DNA of 64,000 nt from Candidatus Gastranaerophilales bacterium (GTDB lineage Bacteria; Cyanobacteriota; Vampirovibrionia; Gastranaerophilales; Gastranaerophilaceae), in contig CALURL010000012.1 of assembly GCA_944323155.1 (NCBI GenBank), forward strand, positions 1 through 64,000, in the 5' to 3' direction. Positions 44,534-53,252 of the stretch are shown piece by piece (positions within the stretch are counted from its first letter, which is position 1; each line of letters opens with the position of its first letter). Made by a program: the position numbers and the translations under genes. The notes under the pieces are model-generated. The model ran no database searches and was not told the origin of the DNA. It was given only the letters and a program-made list of their open reading frames with translations.

Positions 44534-45757
44534 ATGCCGAAAGTAGCAAGACAATACAGAGAACAAAACCAATATAATTATGAAAGTTATTATAGTTCAT
44601 CTGAAAGGTATTACAGAACTTACACTGCCGCCCCGCAAAGTAAGCCGTATTCAAATACAAATGCAGACTTTTCAAAACGTCCGAGACAGTATGTAAGACA
44701 TACGGTTGATACTAAAAAAGTTCAGAGAAACAATTTTATTCATAGAGTAATTTCTATTTCTCTTGTTTTGCTTATGGGGATTTTTATTTTGCCCAAAGGC
44801 TTTGAAAAAGTTACTAAACCCTTGTTTACAGGAACTCCTTATAAAGATATAAAAGTAGATTTTAGAGATTTACGTTTTCCGACTGTAAATTATCTTTCAA
44901 ACCACTGGTTTTTGGGAGAACATTCTTTGCAAGGGGCTGAAACTAAGAAACCTCAAATGGCTTTTTTAACAGAAGGGCAAAGATTAACAGGACTGGAAAA
45001 CCAGTTACAGAATTTGGCTTCATTATATCCGTCAATACATCCGGGAATTTACGTTTGGGATTATCAAACAGGCGATTACGCAGATATTAATGCTGATGAA
45101 ATTTTTGCAACTGCAAGTATTATTAAACTTCCTGTTCTTGCTGAACTATTCCGTTCTATAGAACAGAATGAACTTACAATTTATGATGAAATGCCTTTGA
45201 CTGAATATTACAGGACAGAAGGTTCAGGCAGTTTACAGTTTAAGGCTGCAAATTCAAGATATACAATTGATACGCTTGCAAGAATGATGATTACGGAATC
45301 TGACAATTCTGCAACCAATATGCTAATGGCAAAATTGGGTTCAATGACAGATATCAACAGAGCAATAAGAAATTGGGGGCTGAAACATACCGGTGTTCAA
45401 ACCTGGCTTCCGGATCTTGATGGCACTAATCATACAACTGCCCGTGATATGGCGACAATTTTGTATAACCTTGATAATCCGAATTTTTTGAGTGTAAGTT
45501 CTCGTGAACGAATTTTTGATTATATGGGACATGTTCACAATAACCGTTTAATTCAGGCCGGATTACCGCAAGGTACTGTGTTTATGCATAAAACCGGCGA
45601 TATCGGTAAGATGCTCGGCGATGCCGGAATTGTGTTTATGCCAAACGGTAAAAAATATATTGTTGTAATTCTTGCAAACCGCCCGCATAATTCTCCTCTT
45701 GGAAAAGAATTTATTGTAAAAGCTTCTGAAATTATTTACAACAATATGGTGAGATAG
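44534..45757 (+). CDS. Membrane-anchored class A beta-lactamase-fold serine hydrolase
   Basis: A 407-residue protein: a tyrosine-rich cytoplasmic N-terminus (1-75), one transmembrane helix (VISISLVLLMGIFILP) and an extracytoplasmic beta-lactamase-type domain. Active-site motifs are SIIK (S195, K198), SDN (256-258) and KTG (353-355). The omega-loop Glu of true lactamases is not in place (PDLDGTN instead). It may therefore be a peptidoglycan-related hydrolase rather than a resistance enzyme. GGAGG lies 12 nt before the ATG. It is followed 1 bp later by ldpA. Confidence 0.8.
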   Translation: MPKVARQYREQNQYNYESYYSSSERYYRTYTAAPQSKPYSNTNADFSKRPRQYVRHTVDTKKVQRNNFIHRVISISLVLLMGIFILPKGFEKVTKPLFTGTPYKDIKVDFRDLRFPTVNYLSNHWFLGEHSLQGAETKKPQMAFLTEGQRLTGLENQLQNLASLYPSIHPGIYVWDYQTGDYADINADEIFATASIIKLPVLAELFRSIEQNELTIYDEMPLTEYYRTEGSGSLQFKAANSRYTIDTLARMMITESDNSATNMLMAKLGSMTDINRAIRNWGLKHTGVQTWLPDLDGTNHTTARDMATILYNLDNPNFLSVSSRERIFDYMGHVHNNRLIQAGLPQGTVFMHKTGDIGKMLGDAGIVFMPNGKKYIVVILANRPHNSPLGKEFIVKASEIIYNNMVR

Positions 45758-45758
45758 T

Positions 45759-46730
45759 ATGTTGAAGGACTTACTTGAAGCTGGAAAATGTTTCAAATTG
45801 GTTTGCGGAGCAGGAAATGAAGATGCAAAAGAGGTTGAAAAACTTGTTGCTTTGTATTCCGCTGCAGGCTGTAAATTCTTTGATTTGTCTGCAAAAGAAG
45901 AAGTTGTGGAAGCAGCAAAAAAAGCCCTTGGCGATAAAGAAGGATATTTGTGCGTAAGTGTCGGGATTAAAGGTGATCCGCATGTTAGAAAAGCCCAAAT
46001 TGATTATGAAAAATGCGTTGGATGCCATAAGTGTGAAGAGATTTGTCCGCAAAAAACAATTCATCATTGTAAAGTTAAACAATTCCGCTGCATAGGCTGC
46101 GGCAAATGCTATTCTGTATGTAAACACGGTGCGATTTCATATATTTCTGAAAGCAAGAATTTGCGTGAAGTTTTGCCGCCACTGATTGCAAAAGGTATTG
46201 ATTGTATTGAACTTCATGCAATGGGGAAAAGCGTTATGAATGCAAGCGGGCAGGATTTAGAAAACGACGATTATGAAACTTTTGAAAAATGGAATTGTAT
46301 AAATGAATTGTACAATGGAATGTTGAGTATTTGTACAGCGCGTCAATATTTAAGCGATGAAAAAATGCTTGAAAGAATAAAATTAATGCTAAAAAACCGT
46401 TCGCCATATTCAACGATAATTCAAGCAGACGGTTATCCGATGAGCGGTTCAAAAGATGACTACAAAACAACATTGCAGGCTGTTGCAACAGCAGAAATCG
46501 TGCAGAATGAGAAATTGCCTGCTTATTTAATGCTTTCCGGCGGCACAAATTCCAAAACTGCTGAACTTGCAAAAATGTGTGGAATTAATTACAACGGAAT
46601 TGCTATAGGTACTTTTGCAAGAAAAATTGTCAGACAATACATTGATAGAGAAGATTTTTTGACGAATAAATATGCGTTTAATTCTGCTTTGGAAATTGCA
46701 AAAAATCTGGTTAAATCTATAGAAAATTAA
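45759..46730 (+). CDS. ldpA: LdpA-like iron-sulfur protein
   Basis: A 323-residue homologue of cyanobacterial LdpA, a two-cluster ferredoxin-like protein that relays redox state to the circadian clock. CVGCHKCEEICP and CIGCGKCYSVC bind two 4Fe-4S clusters (about residues 86-125). The C-terminal LdpA domain shows IIQADGYPMSGSKDDYKTTL and LMLSGGTNSKTAELA. The start GKCFKLVCGAGNEDA also matches the family. It is the strongest lineage marker here. It is in operon with the beta-lactamase-fold gene; its role without kai genes is unknown. Confidence 0.85.
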   Translation: MLKDLLEAGKCFKLVCGAGNEDAKEVEKLVALYSAAGCKFFDLSAKEEVVEAAKKALGDKEGYLCVSVGIKGDPHVRKAQIDYEKCVGCHKCEEICPQKTIHHCKVKQFRCIGCGKCYSVCKHGAISYISESKNLREVLPPLIAKGIDCIELHAMGKSVMNASGQDLENDDYETFEKWNCINELYNGMLSICTARQYLSDEKMLERIKLMLKNRSPYSTIIQADGYPMSGSKDDYKTTLQAVATAEIVQNEKLPAYLMLSGGTNSKTAELAKMCGINYNGIAIGTFARKIVRQYIDREDFLTNKYAFNSALEIAKNLVKSIEN

Positions 46731-46780
46731 TTGTTTTTATAAGTAATAAAGAAAAAATATTTCCGTGTTAAAATATTTGT

Positions 46781-47578
46781 ATGACAAAGATTTTAGACTG
46801 CACACTCAGAGACGGCGGGCATGTAAATAATTGGAAATTTAGTGATGAATGTATTATTGCATCTTTAAAAGCTGCTGAATTAGCAGGCGTTGACTTTTTT
46901 GAGGTCGGGTATTCGTTTCCTGAATGTCTGAAAAGCGTTTACGAAAATACTAATTTAGTCATAATGAGGAATGCTTCAGGGCAATTGCTTTTTGATTATG
47001 GCAACGCTGAATATATACGTGTTGCAGCCTATCCTGATGAGATTAAGAAAGCAATTTATGATTGCGAATTTTATTTAAGCCGAGATTTGAATGTATTTTT
47101 GCATTTAATGACAGCAGACAAACTCGGGGAAAAACATTATAAAATTTTGTCAGGCTGGGAAAATAAAAACATTTTGACTTCTTTGTATTTTGCTGACAGT
47201 TTTGGAACTTTTACACCAAACACCGTGGAGAGTATTTTTGAAAACCTCAAAGGCTGCGGCTTTGAAAAAATTAGTTTTCATGCGCATAACAATTTACAGC
47301 TTGCGTTTGCTAATACTTTAAAAGCAATAGAACTTGGTGCATATAGTGTTGATGGTTCAATATACGGCATCGGACGCGGAGCAGGGAATTTGCCGGTTGA
47401 ACTTCTTGCCTGGGCTATGGGAAAAAATAATAAACCTTATCTTGATGTGATAAAAAAATATTATATTGATTTGCACAAAAATTACCAATGGGGTTACGAT
47501 TACAAAAATCTAATCGGCGGGTTATATAATCTTCATCCTAATGAAATTGACAAATTTTTAAGTCAAGCAAACGTATGA
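46781..47578 (+). CDS. DRE-TIM metallolyase (HMGL/4-hydroxy-2-oxovalerate aldolase-like)
   Basis: A 265-residue TIM-barrel enzyme. The family signature LDCTLRDGGHVNNWKF (metal/substrate Asp-Arg-Asp) is followed by ISFHAHNNLQLAFANTLKAI (metal-binding His-x-His) and SIYGIGRGAGNLPVE. It likely carries out aldol-type cleavage or condensation of a 2-oxo acid. It is shorter than isopropylmalate synthase and lacks a regulatory domain. TAAAAT ends 6 nt before the ATG (leaderless). Confidence 0.85.
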   Translation: MTKILDCTLRDGGHVNNWKFSDECIIASLKAAELAGVDFFEVGYSFPECLKSVYENTNLVIMRNASGQLLFDYGNAEYIRVAAYPDEIKKAIYDCEFYLSRDLNVFLHLMTADKLGEKHYKILSGWENKNILTSLYFADSFGTFTPNTVESIFENLKGCGFEKISFHAHNNLQLAFANTLKAIELGAYSVDGSIYGIGRGAGNLPVELLAWAMGKNNKPYLDVIKKYYIDLHKNYQWGYDYKNLIGGLYNLHPNEIDKFLSQANV

Positions 47579-47636
47579 TGGCAACTTTCGCCTCTAAATT
47601 TATAATATAAAAAATATATAAAAAAGAGGAATTTAT

Positions 47637-50258
47637 ATGCTTTTAACCGAACATGTTCAAGCCATAATAAAAAGTGCGAAATCAATTGTTGTTGCAAGAA
47701 ATTATCCTGAGGTCGGACCAGAACAGGTAATGCTTGCTTTGATGCTTGATCAGAACGATTTGCCAAAAATTCTGCTTGAACGTATAGGGCTTGATAATCC
47801 TGAAATAACAGATAGATTAAACAGTTATATTTCTAAACGTGCTTATATGGCGCGTGGAAAGTTTTCTGATGTAAGACTTTCATCAGAAACCATAAAGATG
47901 ATGAAAGTCGCACAGAATGAAGCTGAAAAGTTTAATGACGCGCAAATAAGTATTGAACATGTTTTCCTTGCGCTTTTTAGAATTGATAATAAAACGCTTA
48001 ATTTTCTCTGGGAGCAAAGCGGCATAAATAAACTTGAACTGTATGAAAAAATGACAGAAGAAGTTAAAAATATTACCACAGTTGAAATTAGTCCTGATAA
48101 AGAAAATTCTGGAACAAAAGATTCTGCCTCTGCCGCTAAAACAGACAGAAAAGAAGCTTTTGAAGAAGAAGCGCTAAAAAAATATACAACAGATTTAACA
48201 GCAATTGCCGCCTCAAACAGATTAGACCCTGTTATTGGCAGAGACGAAGAAATTAGGCGCGTAATTCAAATTCTTAACCGCCGTTCAAAGAATAATCCAG
48301 TTATTATCGGTGAACCCGGGGTTGGAAAAACTGCAATTATTGAAGGTTTGGCTCAGAGAATTGTTTGCGGCGATGTCCCGGAAAGCTTGCGAAACGACAA
48401 AATTCTTGCACTAGATTTAGGTGCACTGCTTGCGGGAGCCTCATACCGCGGAGAATTTGAAGAACGTTTGAAAGCTGTATTAAAAGCGATTGAAGCAAAA
48501 TCAGATGATTTAATGCTTTTTATAGATGAAATTCATACTATTATTGGTATGGGGTCATCTGACGGTGCCGGTGATGCCGGAAATTTACTAAAACCAATGC
48601 TTGCAAGAGGAACTGTACGTGTTATTGGCGCAACTACGACTGATGAATATAAACAATATATTGAAAAAGATAAAGCTTTAGAAAGACGTTTTCAACCGGT
48701 TGCTGCCGATGAACCTTCTGTTGAAACAACAATAAGTATTCTTCGAGGTTTAAAAAATAAATACGAAGGCTATCACGGTATTAAAATAATGGACAGTGCA
48801 ATAACAGAAGCAGTAAAGCTTTCGCACAGATATATTTCTGACAGGCACCTTCCTGATAAAGCTATTGACCTTATTGATGAAGCCGCCTCAGCACTCAGAA
48901 TTGAAATTGATACAATGCCGGAAGAAATTGACTCCTTTATCCGTGAGAAAATTCAACTGGAAATGGATAAGAAAGCTCTTGAAGAAGACGGTAATAACGA
49001 TTGTGAAAATAAAATTGCAAAAATTTCAAAAAAAATAGCAAATCTCGATGCCAAAATTACAAAACTGAAAACTCAGTGGCTTAAAGAAAAGAAAATTATT
49101 GAAAGCGTTGCAACTGTAAAGCGTAATATTGAAAAACTAAAAGCCCAGATAGAAATGGCAAAGAAAAATCCGACAATGGCTGTATCTCTGGAATTACGGT
49201 ATTCTCAAATGGTTGAAATGGAGAAAAAACTGAAAGAGTTACAAAAAGTCGCTCCCAAACATCCATTGCTAAAAGAGGAAATTGACGGAAATGATATAGC
49301 AGAAATTGTTGCAAAATGGACAGGAATTCCTGTTAACCGTTTGAACGAAGATGAATCCAAAAAACTTATTGGAATGGAAGAGGTTATGCACAAACGCGTA
49401 ATCGGACAGGATGAAGCGATTACAAAAATTGCAAACGCAATTCGTCTGGCTCGTTCAGGTTTGAAAGACCCGAAAAGACCTATCGGAACATTTTTATTCT
49501 TAGGGCCTACGGGTGTCGGCAAAACTGAACTTGGCAAAACTCTGGCAGAAATTCTTTTTAATGATGAAGATGCACTTATTCGTATTGATATGAGTGAATT
49601 CATGGATAAACATAATATTTCACGTCTTGTAGGTTCAACAGCGGGTTTTGTGGGATATGAAGAAGGCGGACAGCTTACAGAGGCGGTCAGGAGAAAACCT
49701 TATTCTGTAGTGCTTTTTGATGAAGTTGAGAAAGCTCATCCTGATGTTTTCAATATAATGCTCCAGATGTTTGATGACGGAAGGCTTACGGACGGGCAGG
49801 GAAGATTAATTGACTTTAAAAATACCGTGCTTATTATGACAAGTAACCTCGGAAGTGATGTCATCTTAAATAAAAATTTAACAGATGATGAACGTCAGCA
49901 AGCTTTGGATAAGGCTTTGAGGGAAAAGTTCAAACCTGAATTTATAAACAGAATTGATGAAATTATTAAATTTAATGCCTTAACACTTGATGAATTAACT
50001 AAAATTGTTGATATTCAGGCTGCTTCTTTGAAAAAACGTCTTGCTGATCAGGAAATTGAACTTGTTATAACTGATAATGCCAGAAAACATCTTGCTGATG
50101 AGGGTTATGAGCCTCTTTACGGAGCAAGACCTTTACGCCGTGTAATAAGAAATCTTGTTGAAATTCCTCTGTCAATGAAAATTCTTGAACAGGAATTTGT
50201 AAAGGGCGACAAAGTCACAGTTGATTTTAACGGAAATGAATTAGTGTTTACAAAGTAA
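47637..50258 (+). CDS. clpB: ClpB-type disaggregase ATPase
   Basis: Hexameric AAA+ chaperone of 873 residues that resolubilises protein aggregates with DnaK. It has an N-terminal Clp_N repeat domain, a first Walker A GEPGVGKTA, and a middle coiled-coil domain of about 115 residues (from EEIDSFIREKIQLEMDKK). The second Walker A is GPTGVGKTELGK and the C-terminus reads YEPLYGARPLRRVIRN. The full-length M-domain identifies ClpB rather than ClpC. AGAGGAA precedes the ATG. The N-domain is diverged. Confidence 0.93.
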   Translation: MLLTEHVQAIIKSAKSIVVARNYPEVGPEQVMLALMLDQNDLPKILLERIGLDNPEITDRLNSYISKRAYMARGKFSDVRLSSETIKMMKVAQNEAEKFNDAQISIEHVFLALFRIDNKTLNFLWEQSGINKLELYEKMTEEVKNITTVEISPDKENSGTKDSASAAKTDRKEAFEEEALKKYTTDLTAIAASNRLDPVIGRDEEIRRVIQILNRRSKNNPVIIGEPGVGKTAIIEGLAQRIVCGDVPESLRNDKILALDLGALLAGASYRGEFEERLKAVLKAIEAKSDDLMLFIDEIHTIIGMGSSDGAGDAGNLLKPMLARGTVRVIGATTTDEYKQYIEKDKALERRFQPVAADEPSVETTISILRGLKNKYEGYHGIKIMDSAITEAVKLSHRYISDRHLPDKAIDLIDEAASALRIEIDTMPEEIDSFIREKIQLEMDKKALEEDGNNDCENKIAKISKKIANLDAKITKLKTQWLKEKKIIESVATVKRNIEKLKAQIEMAKKNPTMAVSLELRYSQMVEMEKKLKELQKVAPKHPLLKEEIDGNDIAEIVAKWTGIPVNRLNEDESKKLIGMEEVMHKRVIGQDEAITKIANAIRLARSGLKDPKRPIGTFLFLGPTGVGKTELGKTLAEILFNDEDALIRIDMSEFMDKHNISRLVGSTAGFVGYEEGGQLTEAVRRKPYSVVLFDEVEKAHPDVFNIMLQMFDDGRLTDGQGRLIDFKNTVLIMTSNLGSDVILNKNLTDDERQQALDKALREKFKPEFINRIDEIIKFNALTLDELTKIVDIQAASLKKRLADQEIELVITDNARKHLADEGYEPLYGARPLRRVIRNLVEIPLSMKILEQEFVKGDKVTVDFNGNELVFTK

Positions 50259-50387
50259 AATAGGCAAAATAATAGGCCGGCTTTTGGCTGACCTTAGTGT
50301 AGTAGTAGTAATTAGTAAAAGTAGTAGGAAAATAATGTAAACACATATCTTTAATCAACAGACTATGCTGTTTAAAGGATTTCATCA

Positions 50388-50418
50388 GGGCGCGGCACAA
50401 AGGCTGCGCCCGAAACTT
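50388..50418 (+). terminator. Possible terminator after clpB
   Basis: GGGCGC / GCGCCC hairpin (50388-50411) followed by GAAACTTTTT, about 130 bp beyond the clpB stop. Confidence 0.45.
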
Positions 50419-50419
50419 T

Positions 50420-50548
50420 TTAATCCTCTGTCTCTTCAATCTTTTTCATAATATCGTCAATTTCTTCTTTTATATATTCAAGAAATAAACTTATTTCGTT
50501 TTTAAAGCTGTAAGCACCTGGCCACATCATATATTCATAATTGTTCAT
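50420..50548 (-). CDS. Small acidic 42-residue protein
   Basis: A short ORF missed by length cut-offs. GGAG stands 11 nt before the ATG. The product begins MNNYEYMMWPGAYSFKN and continues as an acidic helix (LEYIKEEIDDIMKKIEETED). It lies divergent from the XRE gene at 50739 with a palindrome between them, the same layout as around 9108-9151. No family is recognised. Confidence 0.45.
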   Translation of the reverse strand: MNNYEYMMWPGAYSFKNEISLFLEYIKEEIDDIMKKIEETED

Positions 50549-50685
50549 AAGTTTGTACACTCCGTATTGACTAACCACATTTTTGTTATCGGTTTTGTTT
50601 AATTAAAACTTTAATGAAAATAATAAAATATTAACAATTTTTAATATGATATTATAAATTTGATAAAGGCTGGATACAAAATTTT

Positions 50686-50701
50686 ATTCACGTTCGCGAA
50701 T
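50686..50701. promoter_or_regulatory. Candidate XRE operator
   Basis: Imperfect palindrome ATTCACG-TT-CGCGAAT sharing the 9-bp core CGTTCGCGA with 9131-9139. It lies about 37 bp before the XRE start at 50739. Confidence 0.5.
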
Positions 50702-50738
50702 GTAATAATTATAAGTTTTAATTATTATTTAATTGATT

Positions 50739-51014
50739 ATGAATTATAAAAAATATGTTGAACAAAATAAGAAAACATTACTTGAATGCCTTTCACACAC
50801 TGTAAAAGATTTAAGAGGAGACTTAAGTCAATCTATAATTGCAGCGAAAGGTGATTTGTCAAGTTCAACAATTAACTTGATAGAACGTGGTATAAAAGAT
50901 CCGCAGTTTACAACTTTGTTTAAGCTTGCAGAAACATTTGAAATGAAATTGTCTGATTTTATAAAATGCATAGAAAAAGAAATTCCTGAAAACTTAACAT
51001 TAATTGACAAATGA
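50739..51014 (+). CDS. XRE-family HTH regulator
   Basis: About 91 residues from the ATG at 50739; a TTG two codons upstream is also possible. The HTH spans SIIAAKGDLSSSTINLIERG, then KDPQFTTLFKLAETFEM. It is a paralogue of the 9174 regulator, with a similar upstream palindrome. It is probably autoregulatory and may control the divergent small ORF at 50420-50548. Confidence 0.82.
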   Translation: MNYKKYVEQNKKTLLECLSHTVKDLRGDLSQSIIAAKGDLSSSTINLIERGIKDPQFTTLFKLAETFEMKLSDFIKCIEKEIPENLTLIDK

Positions 51015-51085
51015 TAATTCTTAATAAAATGTCAGTAAATTATATTTTATGATAAAATTATCTGGAAGGTCAGGAGTTTATGGTT

Positions 51086-51829
51086 ATGCAAAAAGAGCGT
51101 GTTTTTACTGAAAAGGTAAATGTAAAATATTCCGAAATGGATTATCAGCTTACATTAAAACCTTCTTCTTTATTGAATTATTTACAGGATTTGGCCAGCG
51201 CAAACGCTGAGAATTTGGGGTTTGGATATTCATACATTACAAAACAGAACTTGATGTGGTTTATTATAAAATATCGGATGGAATTTGCTGATTATCCGCA
51301 ATCTGTTTATAATCTGACATTAAAAACCGAACCAAGAGGATGTAATAAATTATTTGCTTATCGTGATTTTTATATTTACGATGATGACAAAATGCTTGGC
51401 AAAATAGCTAGTGTATGGTCACTTGTTGATATTGATACAAAAAATATTGTGCCGGCGCAAAAAGCTTTAGATAATGAGTATATGCCATTATTTGAAAAAC
51501 GAGAAGATGATTTGATTTATAAAAAAATCAAACCAATTGAAAAAGTTGATGCCTCAAAGATTTTTGAAATAAGATATGAAGATATTGATGTGAATTGTCA
51601 TGCCAATAACTGTAATTATATTATCTGGGCATTTGAACCGTTAGACTTTGGTTTCAGGAGTACTCATAAGCTTAAAACTCTTGATATTCAATTTAAAAAA
51701 GAAATCAAATACGGCGGCAGTGTTTTATCTGAACTTGAGTTTAAAGATGAAAAAACAACAGTTCATGTAATAAAAAATGCACAAACAAATGAAGAATTAT
51801 GTCTTTTGGAAGCAGAATGGGTTAATTAA
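51086..51829 (+). CDS. Acyl-ACP thioesterase (FatA/FatB-like)
   Basis: About 247 residues with two hotdog domains. The first contains VNVKYSEMDYQLTLKPSSLL. The catalytic second half has DIDVNCHANNCNYIIWAFEP, the DxNxHxN-type signature of the family. It would release free fatty acid from acyl carrier protein. GGAG is 9 nt before the ATG at 51086 and only 3 nt before the alternative at 51080, so I prefer 51086. Confidence 0.87.
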   Translation: MQKERVFTEKVNVKYSEMDYQLTLKPSSLLNYLQDLASANAENLGFGYSYITKQNLMWFIIKYRMEFADYPQSVYNLTLKTEPRGCNKLFAYRDFYIYDDDKMLGKIASVWSLVDIDTKNIVPAQKALDNEYMPLFEKREDDLIYKKIKPIEKVDASKIFEIRYEDIDVNCHANNCNYIIWAFEPLDFGFRSTHKLKTLDIQFKKEIKYGGSVLSELEFKDEKTTVHVIKNAQTNEELCLLEAEWVN

Positions 51830-51954
51830 TTTAACAAATGCGCAAATTTTATTATTTTTGAATTTTAGTAATATTACTTAAAATAATGTTGAGGTTAAGG
51901 CTCATCACGATTATAATATTTCATGCGCCGGAAGAAAAGAAAGGATTTTGAATA

Positions 51955-52968
51955 ATGGTTTTAGAAGCAACATTTCCGCAGTTAGAACGTGCAATTAATC
52001 CGACTCACGATATAAAACTTTTTGCCGGACGTTCTAATACAAAGCTCGCTCAGGAAATTGCAGAATATTTAGGAACATCAATTGGACCTATGGTAGTTAA
52101 AAATTTTGCCGATGGCGAAATTTATGTTCAGGTAAAAGAAAGCGTCAGAGGTGATGATGTTTTTATAATCCAGCCATTGTGTAATCCTGTAAATGAAAAT
52201 TTGATGGAATTGCTAATTATTATTGATGCTTTTAAACGTGCCAGCGCAAAAACAATTACAGCAGTAATTCCATATTACGGCTATGCAAGACAGGATAGAA
52301 AAACTTCCGGACGTGAAGCGATTACGGCTAAACTTGTTGCTGATTTGCTGACAACTGCCGGTGCAAATAGAGTTCTTGCAATGGATTTGCATACAGGACA
52401 AATTCAAGGATTTTTTAATATTCTTGTTGACCACATTTTTGCAACGTCTATTCTGGTAAATTATATTAAAGATTTGAATATAAATCCTGATGAAATGGTT
52501 GCAGTAAGCCCTGATACAGGCGGTGTTCAAAGAACAAGACATTTTGCAAAAGCAATCGGCTGCTCTCTTGCGATTATTGATAAACGCCGCGATAAACATA
52601 ACGAAGCTATTGCAAGCCATGTTATTGGTGAAGTAAAAGATAAAGTTTGTGTAATGTTTGATGATATTATTGATACGGCAGGAACTATTTGCGAAGCGTC
52701 AAAATTGTTAAAACGCGAAGGGGCAAAAGAAATTTATGTATGCGCAGTTCATCCTGTTTTCTCAGGGCCGGCGCTTGAAAGACTTGCTAATGCTCCTATC
52801 AAAGAATGCATTGTAACAAATACAATTCCTCTTGATATGGAAAAAATGCCTCATAATATTAGACAACTTTCTGTTGCTCCACTGCTCGGTGCTGCTATTG
52901 CAAGAATTCATGATGATGAATCTGTAAGTTCTTTATTTGGTTTTGAAAAAGAAATGCAGGTGCAATAA
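51955..52968 (+). CDS. prs: Ribose-phosphate pyrophosphokinase
   Basis: Makes PRPP from ribose 5-phosphate and ATP. The 337 residues contain IPYYGYARQDRK, the catalytic flexible loop region, MDLHTGQIQGFFN and the PRPP-binding MFDDIIDTAGTICEA. The N-terminus LFAGRSNTKLAQEIA is typical. GAAAGGA precedes the ATG and a terminator follows. Confidence 0.97.
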   Translation: MVLEATFPQLERAINPTHDIKLFAGRSNTKLAQEIAEYLGTSIGPMVVKNFADGEIYVQVKESVRGDDVFIIQPLCNPVNENLMELLIIIDAFKRASAKTITAVIPYYGYARQDRKTSGREAITAKLVADLLTTAGANRVLAMDLHTGQIQGFFNILVDHIFATSILVNYIKDLNINPDEMVAVSPDTGGVQRTRHFAKAIGCSLAIIDKRRDKHNEAIASHVIGEVKDKVCVMFDDIIDTAGTICEASKLLKREGAKEIYVCAVHPVFSGPALERLANAPIKECIVTNTIPLDMEKMPHNIRQLSVAPLLGAAIARIHDDESVSSLFGFEKEMQVQ

Positions 52969-53003
52969 TAGAGAGTTTGAAAAATTTTATATTAAAAATA
53001 TAG

Positions 53004-53037
53004 AAACCCGTTTTGTATAATTCAAAGCGGGTTTTTC
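53004..53037 (+). terminator. Intrinsic terminator of prs
   Basis: AAACCCGTTTTG / CAAAGCGGGTTT with a seven-base loop, followed by TT and C. Confidence 0.8.
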
Positions 53038-53109
53038 TACATCATTTGGAGGATATTTATAAACTTTTATCAAGTTTAAGATTTTTACTGTCGTATAAAA
53101 AATTATTAG

Positions 53110-53190
53110 ATATGAAAAACTCTTATGGTTTTTCATACCTCCTCCCCAAGTCTGGTAGCCGTTCTTCTAAAAGAATGGCTTTTTTTTGTG
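53110..53190 (+). ncRNA. Candidate small RNA with a C-rich unpaired segment
   Basis: Between prs and the kinase lie a TATGAAAAAC / GTTTTTCATA hairpin (53110-53138), an unpaired CCTCCTCCCC segment, and a terminator-like AGCCGTTCTT / AAGAATGGCT stem followed by eight T (to about 53189). A C-rich loop plus a terminator is the pattern of trans-acting sRNAs that target ribosome sites. A weak TTTACT-17 nt-TAGATA box lies upstream. It may instead be attenuation in the kinase leader. Confidence 0.3.
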
Positions 53191-53216
53191 TGTATTATAA
53201 ATTAATAATTAATTTT

Positions 53217-53246
53217 TTCACAAAAGATATAAAAATTTGTTATAAT
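53217..53246 (+). promoter_or_regulatory. Leaderless-type promoter of the histidine kinase
   Basis: TTCACA (53217-53222), 18 nt, TATAAT (53241-53246), 6 nt, ATG at 53253. It decides the start: the longer reading from 53013 would cross two terminator-like hairpins. Confidence 0.55.
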
Positions 53247-53252
53247 AATTCT

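Noticed and set aside
47637-50258. ClpC instead of ClpB
   Set aside because: The middle domain is the full-length ClpB type and there is no UVR-like short linker.
53013-53252. An N-terminal extension of the histidine kinase
   Set aside because: It would begin inside the prs terminator and cross a second terminator-like hairpin. A TATAAT box ends 6 nt before the ATG at 53253.
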